From Lachnospiraceae bacterium UBA5902 (GTDB lineage Bacteria > Bacillota > Clostridia > Lachnospirales > Lachnospiraceae): a DNA stretch of 28,221 nucleotides. The stretch covers positions 1-28,221 of the forward strand of contig DJEI01000096.1 in assembly GCA_002431865.1 (NCBI GenBank), given 5' to 3'. The stretch's first letter is position 1, and the number at the start of each line of letters is the position of its first letter. Shown here piece by piece: positions 14,822 to 23,541 of this stretch. The notes beneath the pieces were generated by a model. That model was not told the origin of the DNA. It saw only the letters and a program-made list of their open reading frames with translations, and made no database searches. The position numbers and the translations under genes were made by a program.

Positions 14822-15967
14822 ATGGACACGAAGATTGAATTTTTATTCTTAAATGAAGAGGATATGTTGAAGGCGGGTGTTCTGGATGCCGGAAGATGCG
14901 TGGATACGGTCGGTGAGGTCATGCAGCTGCTTAGCAAGGGCGATTGTCTGATGGGCGGTAAGGAACATAATGATCACGGCGTACAGCTGATCTTCCCTGA
15001 AAAATCAGAGATCGCCGGGTTCCCACTTGCGGATTCCGCAGACCGACGGTTCATGGCGATGCCGGCATATCTCGGTGGACGGTTCCGGATGGCGGGCGAG
15101 AAGTGGTATGGCTCAAATGGAAGAAATACAGCGAAGGGACTGCCGCGGTCAATCCTGATGGTGACATTAAATGATATCGAAACCGGTCAGCCGCTCGCGT
15201 ATATGTCCGCCAATCTGCTCAGTGCCATGCGGACCGGAGCGATGCCGGGACTGACAGCGCAGTACCTTGCCAGAAAAGGTTCCAAGGTGCTTACAATGCT
15301 TGGTGCGGGCGTTGTAAACCGTACAAGTCTGATGGCAGTCATGGCGAAGATCGACACAATCGAGGTATTGAAGATCAAGGGAAGCTCGCCGACATCAAGG
15401 ACTGCAAAGGAGCTGGCAGAGTTTGCAAGAGAACAGTATCCGCAGTTAAGAGAGATTCAGGTATGTGCAACACTCGAGGAAGCAATCAGGGATTCGGATA
15501 TTATCTGCGAGGGTGTATCTGTACCGGTGCGGAAATGGCCGGTGCTTCAGCCGGAATGGATCAAGCCGGGTTGCTTAGTGATCTCGTCCGGTACCATGGA
15601 TCTGGAGCTGGAATTTATCCGGGATCATATGACGAAGGTTGTGGATAACATTCATATGTACGAGGAATATATCAATGTCTATCAGGAATACGATGACGAA
15701 GGGAAACGATTATCAATGGGAACACCGGGAATGTTCTTCGTGAACATGGTGACAGATGGCTGGATTCCGTCCTCTGATATCCAGCACCTTGGAAATATCA
15801 TCCGAGGCATCGACAAGGGGCGGACCAGTGAAGACGAACGCATCTTGGTCAGCCTTGGAGGAATGCCGATTCTGGATGTCGGTTGGGGCTATGAGTGCTA
15901 TCACAAAGCACTGGAGCTTGGCATAGGAACGAAACTCAAATTATGGGATTCTCCATTTTTACATTAA
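14822..15967 (+). CDS. Ornithine cyclodeaminase/mu-crystallin family protein (copy 1)
   Basis: A 381-residue NAD-binding protein of the OCD/mu-crystallin family; related Clostridial proteins are sometimes named tyramine oxidase subunit B. Visible are AGEKWYGSN (about 88-96, substrate-side Lys), SAMRTGAMPG (about 135-144, the conserved RTGA) and the Rossmann loop LGAGVVN (about 160-166). Family members release ammonia from ornithine, reduce imines or dehydrogenate amino acids. A role in handling the imine or amino product of the flavoprotein complex is plausible but not shown. AAAGGATG precedes ATG 14822. It is closely similar to the protein at 23542-24747, the last gene of the transporter unit. 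Confidence 0.85.
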   Translation: MDTKIEFLFLNEEDMLKAGVLDAGRCVDTVGEVMQLLSKGDCLMGGKEHNDHGVQLIFPEKSEIAGFPLADSADRRFMAMPAYLGGRFRMAGEKWYGSNGRNTAKGLPRSILMVTLNDIETGQPLAYMSANLLSAMRTGAMPGLTAQYLARKGSKVLTMLGAGVVNRTSLMAVMAKIDTIEVLKIKGSSPTSRTAKELAEFAREQYPQLREIQVCATLEEAIRDSDIICEGVSVPVRKWPVLQPEWIKPGCLVISSGTMDLELEFIRDHMTKVVDNIHMYEEYINVYQEYDDEGKRLSMGTPGMFFVNMVTDGWIPSSDIQHLGNIIRGIDKGRTSEDERILVSLGGMPILDVGWGYECYHKALELGIGTKLKLWDSPFLH

Positions 15968-16030
15968 AGCACAACGTATATGGATGGCGTGGACAGCACA
16001 TAGATATTGGTGCATATGAGGTAACTGCTT

Positions 16031-17287
16031 ATGAAGAATGAACAAAGACAGACATACGCTTTGAATAGAACGTATTTTTTGCAGCAGGTCATGTTCTGGG
16101 GCGGTGCCGTTGTGCTCTATGCTTATAAGACGCAGATCCTTTCGTTGAAGGGATATACGGCAGTGGAAATCGGAATTCTGAATTCCGTGGAACTGATTGC
16201 GGGAGCATTCTTCCAGATCTGGATCGGGAATTTCGCAGACCGGCATGCAGAGCGGTTTCCACTTAAATATCTGATTTCTATACTGGCAGGGGGAACAATG
16301 ATTCTGGCGGTTGCATTTTACCGGATCGGAGATTGTTTTCCTGCCATGTTCTTTATCTCTTTAGGCTTCGGTGTGACCTTTACGACGATATCCCCGCTTC
16401 TTGATTCCATGTCAATGGCATATGTGAATCGTGGCTATGCCCTTAATTATGCAAAGGGGCGAACCGGTGGCTCTATCTCGTGGGCAGTTTTCTGTGCACT
16501 TGCGGGTGTCTATTGTGATCGGGCAGGTGTGCGGACACTTCCACTCTGGCTGTTGGCTTTTTCGGGCATTCTGCTTATTCTTCTGCTGATGATGCCGTGG
16601 AAAAAGCTGGAGAAAAAGCCGGAGCGTGGGAAGCGGGAAGTGCAGGAGGATGCCGGAAATGTACATTCTATCGGTTATATTGTCCACAAGAAAAAATATA
16701 TGCTGTTTCTGTTTGCGGCAGTGTTTCTGTTCATGGGGTATAACCTTGGAACGACGTTCCTGATCGATGTCATAACCGGACTTGGTGGAAATAATACGCA
16801 CTATGGAATTTCACAGTTTGTCATGGCAATCGCGGAAGTACCGGGGGCATTGATCCTGCTCCGGAGCCGCGGGAAGATTCTACTGGATAAGATGATGCTC
16901 TGCTGTTCGATCTTTATGACGTTCAAGGCAGCGGTTCCGGCGTACTGTCATAATCTGTGGGCGGTAATCGCAGCACAGGCATTTGAGATGCTTGGGTTTG
17001 GACTTTTCTATGCAGGAAGCGTGTATATGATCTCGGAGCTGCTCCCGAAGCAGGATATCGTGAAGGGCGTGACGCTCTGCAGCGTGGCGACCGTTGGCAT
17101 CGGAGAGGGGCTGGGTTCGTTCCTTTCCGGAATATTAAGACGGGCATTCGGATTGTATGGGCTGATGCGGTGGAGTGTATATGTCAGTATTGTGGCGGTG
17201 TTTCTGATGGTGTGCATGGTAAGAAGCGATGCGGCAGATGGGAATGGATGCAAAGAGCAGAACATTTATAAAAATACAGGAATATAA
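16031..17287 (+). CDS. MFS transporter
   Basis: A 418-residue membrane protein with about 12 hydrophobic segments split by a charged cytoplasmic loop near residues 195-220 (KKLEKKPERGKREVQE). GNFADRHAERFP (about 73-84) is the loop 2-3 motif of the major facilitator superfamily. The overall pattern resembles the LacY/nucleoside-symporter-like branch. AGGTAA lies 8-9 bases before ATG 16031. Its place in the catabolic operon suggests it imports the substrate or exports a product such as an alcohol or amine. Sequence alone does not decide which. Confidence 0.88.
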   Translation: MKNEQRQTYALNRTYFLQQVMFWGGAVVLYAYKTQILSLKGYTAVEIGILNSVELIAGAFFQIWIGNFADRHAERFPLKYLISILAGGTMILAVAFYRIGDCFPAMFFISLGFGVTFTTISPLLDSMSMAYVNRGYALNYAKGRTGGSISWAVFCALAGVYCDRAGVRTLPLWLLAFSGILLILLLMMPWKKLEKKPERGKREVQEDAGNVHSIGYIVHKKKYMLFLFAAVFLFMGYNLGTTFLIDVITGLGGNNTHYGISQFVMAIAEVPGALILLRSRGKILLDKMMLCCSIFMTFKAAVPAYCHNLWAVIAAQAFEMLGFGLFYAGSVYMISELLPKQDIVKGVTLCSVATVGIGEGLGSFLSGILRRAFGLYGLMRWSVYVSIVAVFLMVCMVRSDAADGNGCKEQNIYKNTGI

Positions 17288-17299
17288 GGAGGTAGCGAT

Positions 17300-19000
17300 A
17301 TGAGCGATAAGAAGGACTGTATCATAATCAATGGTTGTATCTACACACAGAAGGGCGACGAGATTGCCGATACGATGGCAGTATCAGGAAAGCGTATCGT
17401 CTATGTGGGAAATGGTGGCGTGGAGGCTGCAAAGGCGTATGTGGCTGCGGATGCTGAGATTCTGGATGTTGGGGGGAAGACGATTCTGCCTGGACTTTTG
17501 GATGCACATACGCATCCGGTCTGCATTGCATTGACCGATTGGCGGGTACCACTCAAAAACACGAATGATCTGCAGGAACTTTTGGAGGATGCAAAGGCAT
17601 ACTGCGCGAAGCATCCAAAGGAAGAGGTTCCGTTCTTCTTAGGCGAGAGCTATCAGCTTACGATGTTTGATGAATCCGGTCCGAAGAAGGAACTGCTGGA
17701 TCAGTATATCTCAGACCGACCAGCGAGACTACAGGATTTTACCGATCACAGCTGCTGGTATAATTCGGAGGCACTCAGACTGATGGGGATTGAGAAAGGT
17801 AAACCCGATCCGGAATGCATCAAGGGTACGCCGACGGTAATCGTTCGTAACGAGGATGGAGAACCAACCGGCTGGGTACTGGAGATGCCGACGGATATGC
17901 TGGAGCAGACGATGTATGACAAGATTGGCTGGCATCCGGCGAAGCATGCAACCGAGAAGTCCATCCGTCCGTTTTTTGATTATCTGACAGCGTGTGGTGT
18001 AACCGGCATAGCGGATGGATTCACCGAAGGGGAGGAGGCAATCCGGCTGTTTTATGAGATGGATCAGAAAGGCACATTTCCATTTTATTATGAGAGCATG
18101 GTTCTGCTTTCGTGTTATGAGGAGCTGGAGGAGACAATACAGCGTGCGAAGGATTGGAAGGCACGCTATGAGACCGAGCATATTCATGTACGGACGGTGA
18201 AATTCTTCTTAGATGGTACGAATGAGATCGGCGATGGTGCGTCGTTAGAGCCGCTCTATACCGATCCAACGCATACGAATTATGGACATATCAATATGGA
18301 AACGGAACAACTTACGAAGGTTATGATCCGGCTGAATGAGGAAGGGCTGGATCTTCATCTGCACATTGTATGCGACCGGGCGTTCCGCGTGGCGTGCGAT
18401 GCGCTGGAGGCAGCCGAAAAGCAGTGTGGAGATACATGGAGAATCCGTGTAACGGCAGCGCACTGTGAGCTGGTACATCCGGATGACCGCCTGCGTCCGG
18501 CGAAGCTTGGTATGGTCATCAACTGGACACCACATTGGGCTGGTGGATATTTTGGAGATAAAGCAAAGGACTATTTGGGGGAGAAACGTTTTAACACGAT
18601 GTATGACTTCACCCAGATGATCGAGGCGGGCACGGTTGTTGCCATGTCCAGTGATGTGTTCTCCTATAAGGAGGCGAACCGGGCAGATCCGTTCTTCGGT
18701 ATGCAGTGCGGTGCGACCAGAGTGGATATTGAATTTCCGTTAGATCCGAAAAAATATCCGGGCAGCCTGAGGGAGCCTGCTTCTGCAAAGTTGACTGCAA
18801 AACAGATGATCGAAGGATTTACGAAGAATGCTGCTTACCAGATGCGGTCGGAACAGGAGCTTGGCACGTTGGAAGTGGGGAAGGTTGCGAATTTCGTTGT
18901 GTTGAACCGCAATCCATACAAAGAAAAGCCGGAAACACTCGGGCAGATCAAACCGGAAATGGTATTTTTTGATGGAGAATCACAAAAAATTAAAAAATAG
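17300..19000 (+). CDS. Amidohydrolase, YtcJ-like (Amidohydro_3)
   Basis: A 566-residue metal-dependent hydrolase. GLLDAHTHPV supplies the first metal ligands His70 and His72. Later conserved pieces are VKFFLDGTNEIGDG (about 299-312), DLHLHIVCDRAF (about 351-362), TAAHCELVHPDD (about 384-395) and AMSSDVFSYKEANR (about 448-461), together forming the TIM-barrel metal site. The family cleaves amides, ureas, cyclic amides or N-acyl bonds, with specificity hard to predict. In this operon it could release an amine or amino acid from a conjugate. An AAGGAGG ribosome site lies before ATG 17300, 12 bp after the MFS gene. The next promoter starts 2 bp after its stop, with no terminator between. Confidence 0.9.
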   Translation: MSDKKDCIIINGCIYTQKGDEIADTMAVSGKRIVYVGNGGVEAAKAYVAADAEILDVGGKTILPGLLDAHTHPVCIALTDWRVPLKNTNDLQELLEDAKAYCAKHPKEEVPFFLGESYQLTMFDESGPKKELLDQYISDRPARLQDFTDHSCWYNSEALRLMGIEKGKPDPECIKGTPTVIVRNEDGEPTGWVLEMPTDMLEQTMYDKIGWHPAKHATEKSIRPFFDYLTACGVTGIADGFTEGEEAIRLFYEMDQKGTFPFYYESMVLLSCYEELEETIQRAKDWKARYETEHIHVRTVKFFLDGTNEIGDGASLEPLYTDPTHTNYGHINMETEQLTKVMIRLNEEGLDLHLHIVCDRAFRVACDALEAAEKQCGDTWRIRVTAAHCELVHPDDRLRPAKLGMVINWTPHWAGGYFGDKAKDYLGEKRFNTMYDFTQMIEAGTVVAMSSDVFSYKEANRADPFFGMQCGATRVDIEFPLDPKKYPGSLREPASAKLTAKQMIEGFTKNAAYQMRSEQELGTLEVGKVANFVVLNRNPYKEKPETLGQIKPEMVFFDGESQKIKK

Positions 19001-19002
19001 AC

Positions 19003-19033
19003 TTGACCTTGGTACTATACAAAGGTTTATACT
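19003..19033 (+). promoter_or_regulatory. MerR-type promoter with operator, transporter operon
   Basis: TTGACC (19003-19008), a 19-bp spacer (19009-19027) and TATACT (19028-19033). The spacer begins TTGGTACTATACAAA, matching 11 of 15 bases of the dyad at 9986-10000 and in the same register behind the -35 box. The shared register and spacer length point to control by the same MerR regulator. Confidence 0.75.
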
Positions 19034-19044
19034 CTGCCATAAGT

Positions 19045-19097
19045 TAATAAAGTTTAATGAAAGACATGTAAAACATGAACAACATTTAACTTTATTA
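19045..19097 (+). other. Long structured leader of the transporter operon
   Basis: TAATAAAGTT (19045-19054) is the inverted partner of AACTTTATTA (19088-19097), giving a 10-bp stem in a leader of about 130 bases. AAAGACATGTAA occurs twice in the same leader (19060-19071 and 19113-19124). No known riboswitch is recognised and no T run follows the stem. Confidence 0.4.
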
Positions 19098-19170
19098 TAT
19101 TAAGTTTCAAACAAAGACATGTAAGATTGTAAATTGCAGAGAGAATGTAACAGAAAAAGGAGGAGTCGTT

Positions 19171-20262
19171 ATGAGAAAAAGACGGAAGAAGCTATGTGCA
19201 GTTGGAGTAAGCCTGATTCTGGCGATGAGTATGCTGACCGGTTGTGGCGGTGACGGAAAGTCATCCGCATCCGGTGAGAAGGTGGAACTCAATATCATGG
19301 TCTGGGATCAGGATTATGACGAGTCGGTATTTGAGACATTTGAAAAGCAGACAGGCATCCATGTCAATATTGGATATATTGATAATACGGATACGATTCT
19401 TTCGAAGCTTGTACAGGGAAGCGAAAGCTATGATCTGCTTGATATGGAATCCGCATATATCAAGCCTTTTGTAGACAATGGATTGCTGGCAGAGATTGAT
19501 CATAGCAAGATCGAGAATGAAAAGTACATTAAGAAGGAATATTACAAGGGGTATACCGGAGATGAGGAATTGAAGTATACCGTTCCGATTGTCGGACCGA
19601 TTTACACTTGCGTGCTCTATAACAAGGAGACATGTCCGATTGAGATCAAGAGCTTCGCAGATCTGGCAGATCCGGCGCTTAAGAATCAGGTGTGTATGGT
19701 AAATTCTACAATTTCTTTGTTCGGTATGGCGCTGCAGTCACTTGGTTACAGTGCGGATTCAACGAATGAAAAGGAAATTGCCGAGGCAGCCGATCTGCTT
19801 ACAGATATCAAGGGAAATGTTAAAGCATTTGTTGGTGAGAGCGCGATTCCGAATCTGGAGAATGGAGAATGCAGTGTCGCTTATTGCTGGGATTACATGA
19901 ATCTCTGTAATATGAGTAAGGATAACTGGGATAAATACGCGGTGGCTGAGATACCGGGCGGAGCCGAGTGCTCATGTCCATATCTTGCAATCCCATCTTC
20001 CTCCAAGCATGTGGAGGAGGCAGAGATGCTGATCAACTTCCTGCTTGACCCGGAACAGTATGCAGTCAGCATCAATGCATATGGTGCTCTGCCGATTTTG
20101 GAAGAGGATTGTCTGGCACCATATCTGAAGGAAGGCTTCTATGATAATCCGGCGATTGCAGAGGATGAGAAATTATATGACGATTCATGGAAGATTGCGG
20201 TCAATGATGATCAGATCAGTCTGCTGGATACGTATTATACAAAGCTGATGAGTGGAAATTGA
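19171..20262 (+). CDS. potD: PotD-like substrate-binding lipoprotein of a polyamine-type ABC transporter
   Basis: A 363-residue lipoprotein. A signal peptide with the lipobox LTGC puts the lipid-bearing Cys at 25. The mature part has the PotD/PotF pattern: LNIMVWDQDYDESVFETFEK near the start, then VPIVGPIYTCVLYNKE and AYCWDYMN in the middle, and the helical DPEQYAVSINAYGALP near the end. AAAAAGGAGGAG precedes ATG 19171. It opens a complete ABC operon. PotD relatives bind spermidine, putrescine or other cationic amines; the binding residues were not compared, so the ligand is only inferred to be an amine. Confidence 0.88.
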   Translation: MRKRRKKLCAVGVSLILAMSMLTGCGGDGKSSASGEKVELNIMVWDQDYDESVFETFEKQTGIHVNIGYIDNTDTILSKLVQGSESYDLLDMESAYIKPFVDNGLLAEIDHSKIENEKYIKKEYYKGYTGDEELKYTVPIVGPIYTCVLYNKETCPIEIKSFADLADPALKNQVCMVNSTISLFGMALQSLGYSADSTNEKEIAEAADLLTDIKGNVKAFVGESAIPNLENGECSVAYCWDYMNLCNMSKDNWDKYAVAEIPGGAECSCPYLAIPSSSKHVEEAEMLINFLLDPEQYAVSINAYGALPILEEDCLAPYLKEGFYDNPAIAEDEKLYDDSWKIAVNDDQISLLDTYYTKLMSGN

Positions 20263-20283
20263 ACCAGAAGGGCGGTGGCGTGT

Positions 20284-20622
20284 ATGAAGCGAATTGAGAT
20301 TATAACGAGACCGGAGAAGCTGGTTGGATTGAAAGAGGTTTTGGTAGTACATAACTGTCAGGGAATGACTGTGCAGTCTGTCATGGGATGTGGCCGTCAG
20401 AAAGGCTATATCCCGGAACTCAATATCACAGGAGATGATATCAATCTGCTTCCCAAAATCTTGGTATTTGCAGTTATCGAGGACGAGCAGCTGGAGGAGA
20501 TTCTGGCGGACATTACAAGCGCGATCAGCACCGGAAAAAATGGTGATGGAAAAGTATTTGTCTACGATGTCTATGAGGCGATGCGTATCCGTACAAGCGA
20601 ACGAGGAAGCAATGCGTTGTAG
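20284..20622 (+). CDS. P-II family regulator within the transporter operon
   Basis: A 112-residue P-II (GlnB/GlnK-like) trimeric signalling protein. MKRIEIITRPEKL is the canonical first strand, so ATG 20284 is the start; a GTG at 20275 is also in frame. The B-loop STGKNGDGK and the C-terminal RIRTS that hold ATP or ADP are kept. The T-loop (YIPELNITGDDINL) has the normal length but no Tyr at the uridylylation position (Asp instead). P-II proteins bind ATP and 2-oxoglutarate and dock on transporters or enzymes, most often AmtB. Here the gene sits between the binding protein and the ATPase of an amine ABC transporter, so it may gate uptake by nitrogen or energy status. Confidence 0.88.
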   Translation: MKRIEIITRPEKLVGLKEVLVVHNCQGMTVQSVMGCGRQKGYIPELNITGDDINLLPKILVFAVIEDEQLEEILADITSAISTGKNGDGKVFVYDVYEAMRIRTSERGSNAL

Positions 20623-20653
20623 CGTTATGACGCAAGAGAAAGGATGATGTTAT

Positions 20654-21787
20654 ATGGCGAAGACAATTGTTTCCATGGTAAATGTCGACAAATGGTACGG
20701 AGAGAATTACGTCGTAAAAAATATGAACTTAAACATTGCAGAGGGCGAATTCCTGACACTGCTCGGACCATCCGGATGTGGAAAGACAACGACACTTCGT
20801 ATGATTTCCGGATTTGAACAGCCAACATCCGGTGTGATTAAGGTCGAAAATGAAAGCGTGGAGAAGAAGGAACCTTATCAGAGAGATGTAAACACCGTGT
20901 TCCAGAATTATGCGTTATTTCCGAACATGAATGTCTACGACAATGTTGCCTATGGACTTAAGATCAAGAAGGTCCCGAAGAGTGAGATTAAGGAACGCGT
21001 TACAGAGATGCTCAAGTTAGTACAGCTAGAAGGCTTCGAGAAGCGGCGTATCAATCAGATGTCCGGTGGTCAGAAGCAGCGTGTTGCGATTGCGCGGGCA
21101 CTTGTGAACCGACCGAAGGTTCTGTTGCTGGATGAGCCGCTCGGTGCGCTGGACTTAAAGCTTCGGAAACAGATGCAGATCGAACTGAAACGGCTGCAGA
21201 AACAGCTTGGAATCACATTTGTCTATGTCACACACGATCAGGAGGAGGCATTGACGATGAGTGACCGGATCGCGATTATCAATCAGGGTGTGATGGAACA
21301 GATTGATACCCCACAGAATATCTATGAACATCCGAAGACGAAGTTCGTCGCCGGATTTATCGGAGAATCTAACATCTTTGACACCGTTGTCAAGCGGATA
21401 CTCGACGATAAGGTTGAGCTTGGAACAGAGGTTGGACATATATCCGTTCCGGTTGCAGACTACACACTCGGTGAAGCGGTTTCCGTATCGGTACGACCGG
21501 AGGCAATGTCTTTTTCCAAGGAGCGGATATCCGGATTCTCAATCAAGGGTGTTGTGAAGGAAATTATCTATGTTGGAAATCTTGTGAAGATGATTCTGGA
21601 GATGCCAAATGGACAGGAGATTAAGATTAACCGTTTCGATGCGTCAGAGCTGGCACAGGTCGGAGAGGTTGTATATCTAAACTGGCTGATTGAGAAGGGA
21701 CGTGCGATCCGCATGGAAAATCCACTCAAGGATGCAATCAAGCTGGAAGATCTGGGAGGTGTGTCGGATGGAGAAAAAGAAGAATAA
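20654..21787 (+). CDS. potA: ABC transporter ATPase, PotA-like
   Basis: A 377-residue ATPase of the spermidine/putrescine branch. Walker A is GPSGCGKTT (38-46), the signature is MSGGQKQR (about 136-143), Walker B is VLLLDEPLGALD and the H-loop is YVTHDQEEA. The C-terminal 140 residues form the regulatory beta-barrel domain (VSVRPEAM). GAAAGGATG lies before ATG 20654. The gene overlaps the start of the permease gene by 20 bases. Confidence 0.92.
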   Translation: MAKTIVSMVNVDKWYGENYVVKNMNLNIAEGEFLTLLGPSGCGKTTTLRMISGFEQPTSGVIKVENESVEKKEPYQRDVNTVFQNYALFPNMNVYDNVAYGLKIKKVPKSEIKERVTEMLKLVQLEGFEKRRINQMSGGQKQRVAIARALVNRPKVLLLDEPLGALDLKLRKQMQIELKRLQKQLGITFVYVTHDQEEALTMSDRIAIINQGVMEQIDTPQNIYEHPKTKFVAGFIGESNIFDTVVKRILDDKVELGTEVGHISVPVADYTLGEAVSVSVRPEAMSFSKERISGFSIKGVVKEIIYVGNLVKMILEMPNGQEIKINRFDASELAQVGEVVYLNWLIEKGRAIRMENPLKDAIKLEDLGGVSDGEKEE

Positions 21788-22655
21788 AAAGCGGGAAAAA
21801 AGCTCTTTTGCACGAAAGGCTTCGCAGGCAGCGATGTGCGGACCGATCACTATCTGGTCGTTACTCTTCATTTATGTACCGATTGGTATTTTGCTCTTCA
21901 TGAGTTTTATGACGCGGGGACCGATTGGAACGATCAAGTACGAATTTACATTCGATAATTACAAGTCGATTTTTGATCCGGTTTATTTTACCGTTGTGAA
22001 AGAATCCGTGATCGTGGCGTTTTTCTCGACGGCGTTATCCATTCTGATGGGATATCCATTTGCATATTTTATGGCAACGAAGAAACCGAAGACGTCCGGA
22101 ATCCTGATGCTTCTGATGATGATTCCGTTTTGGACAAATGAACTCGTCATCGTATACAGCTTTGTAATTCTGCTGAATAATTCCGGAATTATCAACACAC
22201 TGCTGCAGCATCTTGGAATTATCGGACAACCACTCGAGCTTCTGTATAACAATTTTGCAATTATTGTAGGTATGGTATATATGCTGATGCCGTTCGCAGT
22301 TCTGCCAATGTACTCGTCGATCGAGAAGCTTGACAAGGGGCTGATCGAAGCGTCGAAGGATCTGGGAGCGGGGCCGGTGAAGACGTTCTTCAAGGTTACA
22401 TTGCCGCTTACCTCATCCGGAATATTTGCAGGTGTAATCTTAGTATTTATTCCAACGATCGGTTATTACCAGATCACGGATATGCTTGGTGGTGGAACAC
22501 AGATGATGATCGGAAATCTTGTCAATAATCAGTTCTCAATCTCAAGAAACTGGCCGTTTGGTGCCGCACTTTCCATGGTGCTGGCAATCCTGATATTGAT
22601 TATGCTGAAGATCTATCAGAAGATGGGCGGTGATCTGGATGATCTTGCAGCCTAG
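21768..22655 (+). CDS. potB: ABC transporter permease, PotB-like
   Basis: A 295-residue inner-membrane permease with six predicted spanning segments after a basic N-terminus (MEKKKNKKREKSS). The EAA coupling loop reads EASKDLGAGPVKTFFKVTLP, where the ATPase docks. GGGAGG (21754-21759 region) precedes ATG 21768, so this start was chosen over the longer upstream frame, which overlaps the ATPase gene. Confidence 0.9.
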   Translation: MEKKKNKKREKSSFARKASQAAMCGPITIWSLLFIYVPIGILLFMSFMTRGPIGTIKYEFTFDNYKSIFDPVYFTVVKESVIVAFFSTALSILMGYPFAYFMATKKPKTSGILMLLMMIPFWTNELVIVYSFVILLNNSGIINTLLQHLGIIGQPLELLYNNFAIIVGMVYMLMPFAVLPMYSSIEKLDKGLIEASKDLGAGPVKTFFKVTLPLTSSGIFAGVILVFIPTIGYYQITDMLGGGTQMMIGNLVNNQFSISRNWPFGAALSMVLAILILIMLKIYQKMGGDLDDLAA

Positions 22656-22684
22656 AAACCAGACGTCAGAAGGGAGGGCGTGCC

Positions 22685-23506
22685 ATGAAGAAAAAGAAAT
22701 TTTTGAGTGGGCTGTCGTGGGTATATGCGGTCATAATCTATATGTTTCTCTATATCCCGGTGCTTGTTATGATCGTGTATTCGTTTAACAACAGTCGAAA
22801 TAATATTGTGTGGAACGGCTTTACACTTGCCAATTATACAAAGCTGTTTCAGGATACAGAGCTGTGGAAGATATTTGGAAATACGCTGCTGATTGCAGTT
22901 GTCTCAACGGTGTTGTCGACATTGATTGGAACGCTCGGCGCAGTCGGACTCAAAAACGCAAAGTTTAAAGGAAAGGGAATCGTGTCCTACTCGATTTATT
23001 TTCCAATCGTAATTCCGGAGATCGTGCTCGCCGTTGCGACCCTGATGATGTTCAGTATGGCGAAGGTATCGCTAAGTATTGGAACCATGATCATAGGTAA
23101 TACGACCTTGCTGTTGCCGTATGTGTTTATCACCGTGAAGTCCCGGCTGGTTGGCATGGACCCATCGGTGGAGGAGGCGTCGATGGATCTGGGGGCGAAC
23201 CGATTTCTAACCTTTATCCATATCACGCTGCCGGCGGTTATGCCCGGCGTGATATCAGGTGCATTTATGGCACTTTCGCTCGCACTCGAGGATTTGGTTA
23301 TATCAAGCTTTTTGGCAGATGCATCTACGACGAACCTGAGCATGAAGGTATATTCCATGATCAAGAAGGGCGTATCTCCGGAGATCAACGCACTGTCAAC
23401 GCTGATATTTGCGGTATTTTTACTGTGTATGCTAATATATGGAATTATCAACATTGCCAAGCTGCGGAAACATGCTGTGAAGATCAAGCCGAAGGACAAT
23501 TACTAA
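22685..23506 (+). CDS. potC: ABC transporter permease, PotC-like
   Basis: A 273-residue partner permease with six hydrophobic segments and the EAA loop EASMDLGANRFLTFIHITLP (about 161-180). Its N-terminus (PVLVMIVYSFNNSRN) is typical of PotC. GGGAGGGCG precedes ATG 22685. It follows potB by 29 bp and completes the importer. Confidence 0.92.
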   Translation: MKKKKFLSGLSWVYAVIIYMFLYIPVLVMIVYSFNNSRNNIVWNGFTLANYTKLFQDTELWKIFGNTLLIAVVSTVLSTLIGTLGAVGLKNAKFKGKGIVSYSIYFPIVIPEIVLAVATLMMFSMAKVSLSIGTMIIGNTTLLLPYVFITVKSRLVGMDPSVEEASMDLGANRFLTFIHITLPAVMPGVISGAFMALSLALEDLVISSFLADASTTNLSMKVYSMIKKGVSPEINALSTLIFAVFLLCMLIYGIINIAKLRKHAVKIKPKDNY

Positions 23507-23541
23507 ATCAAATAACACGAAAAAGTTAGGAGAGGATATGT

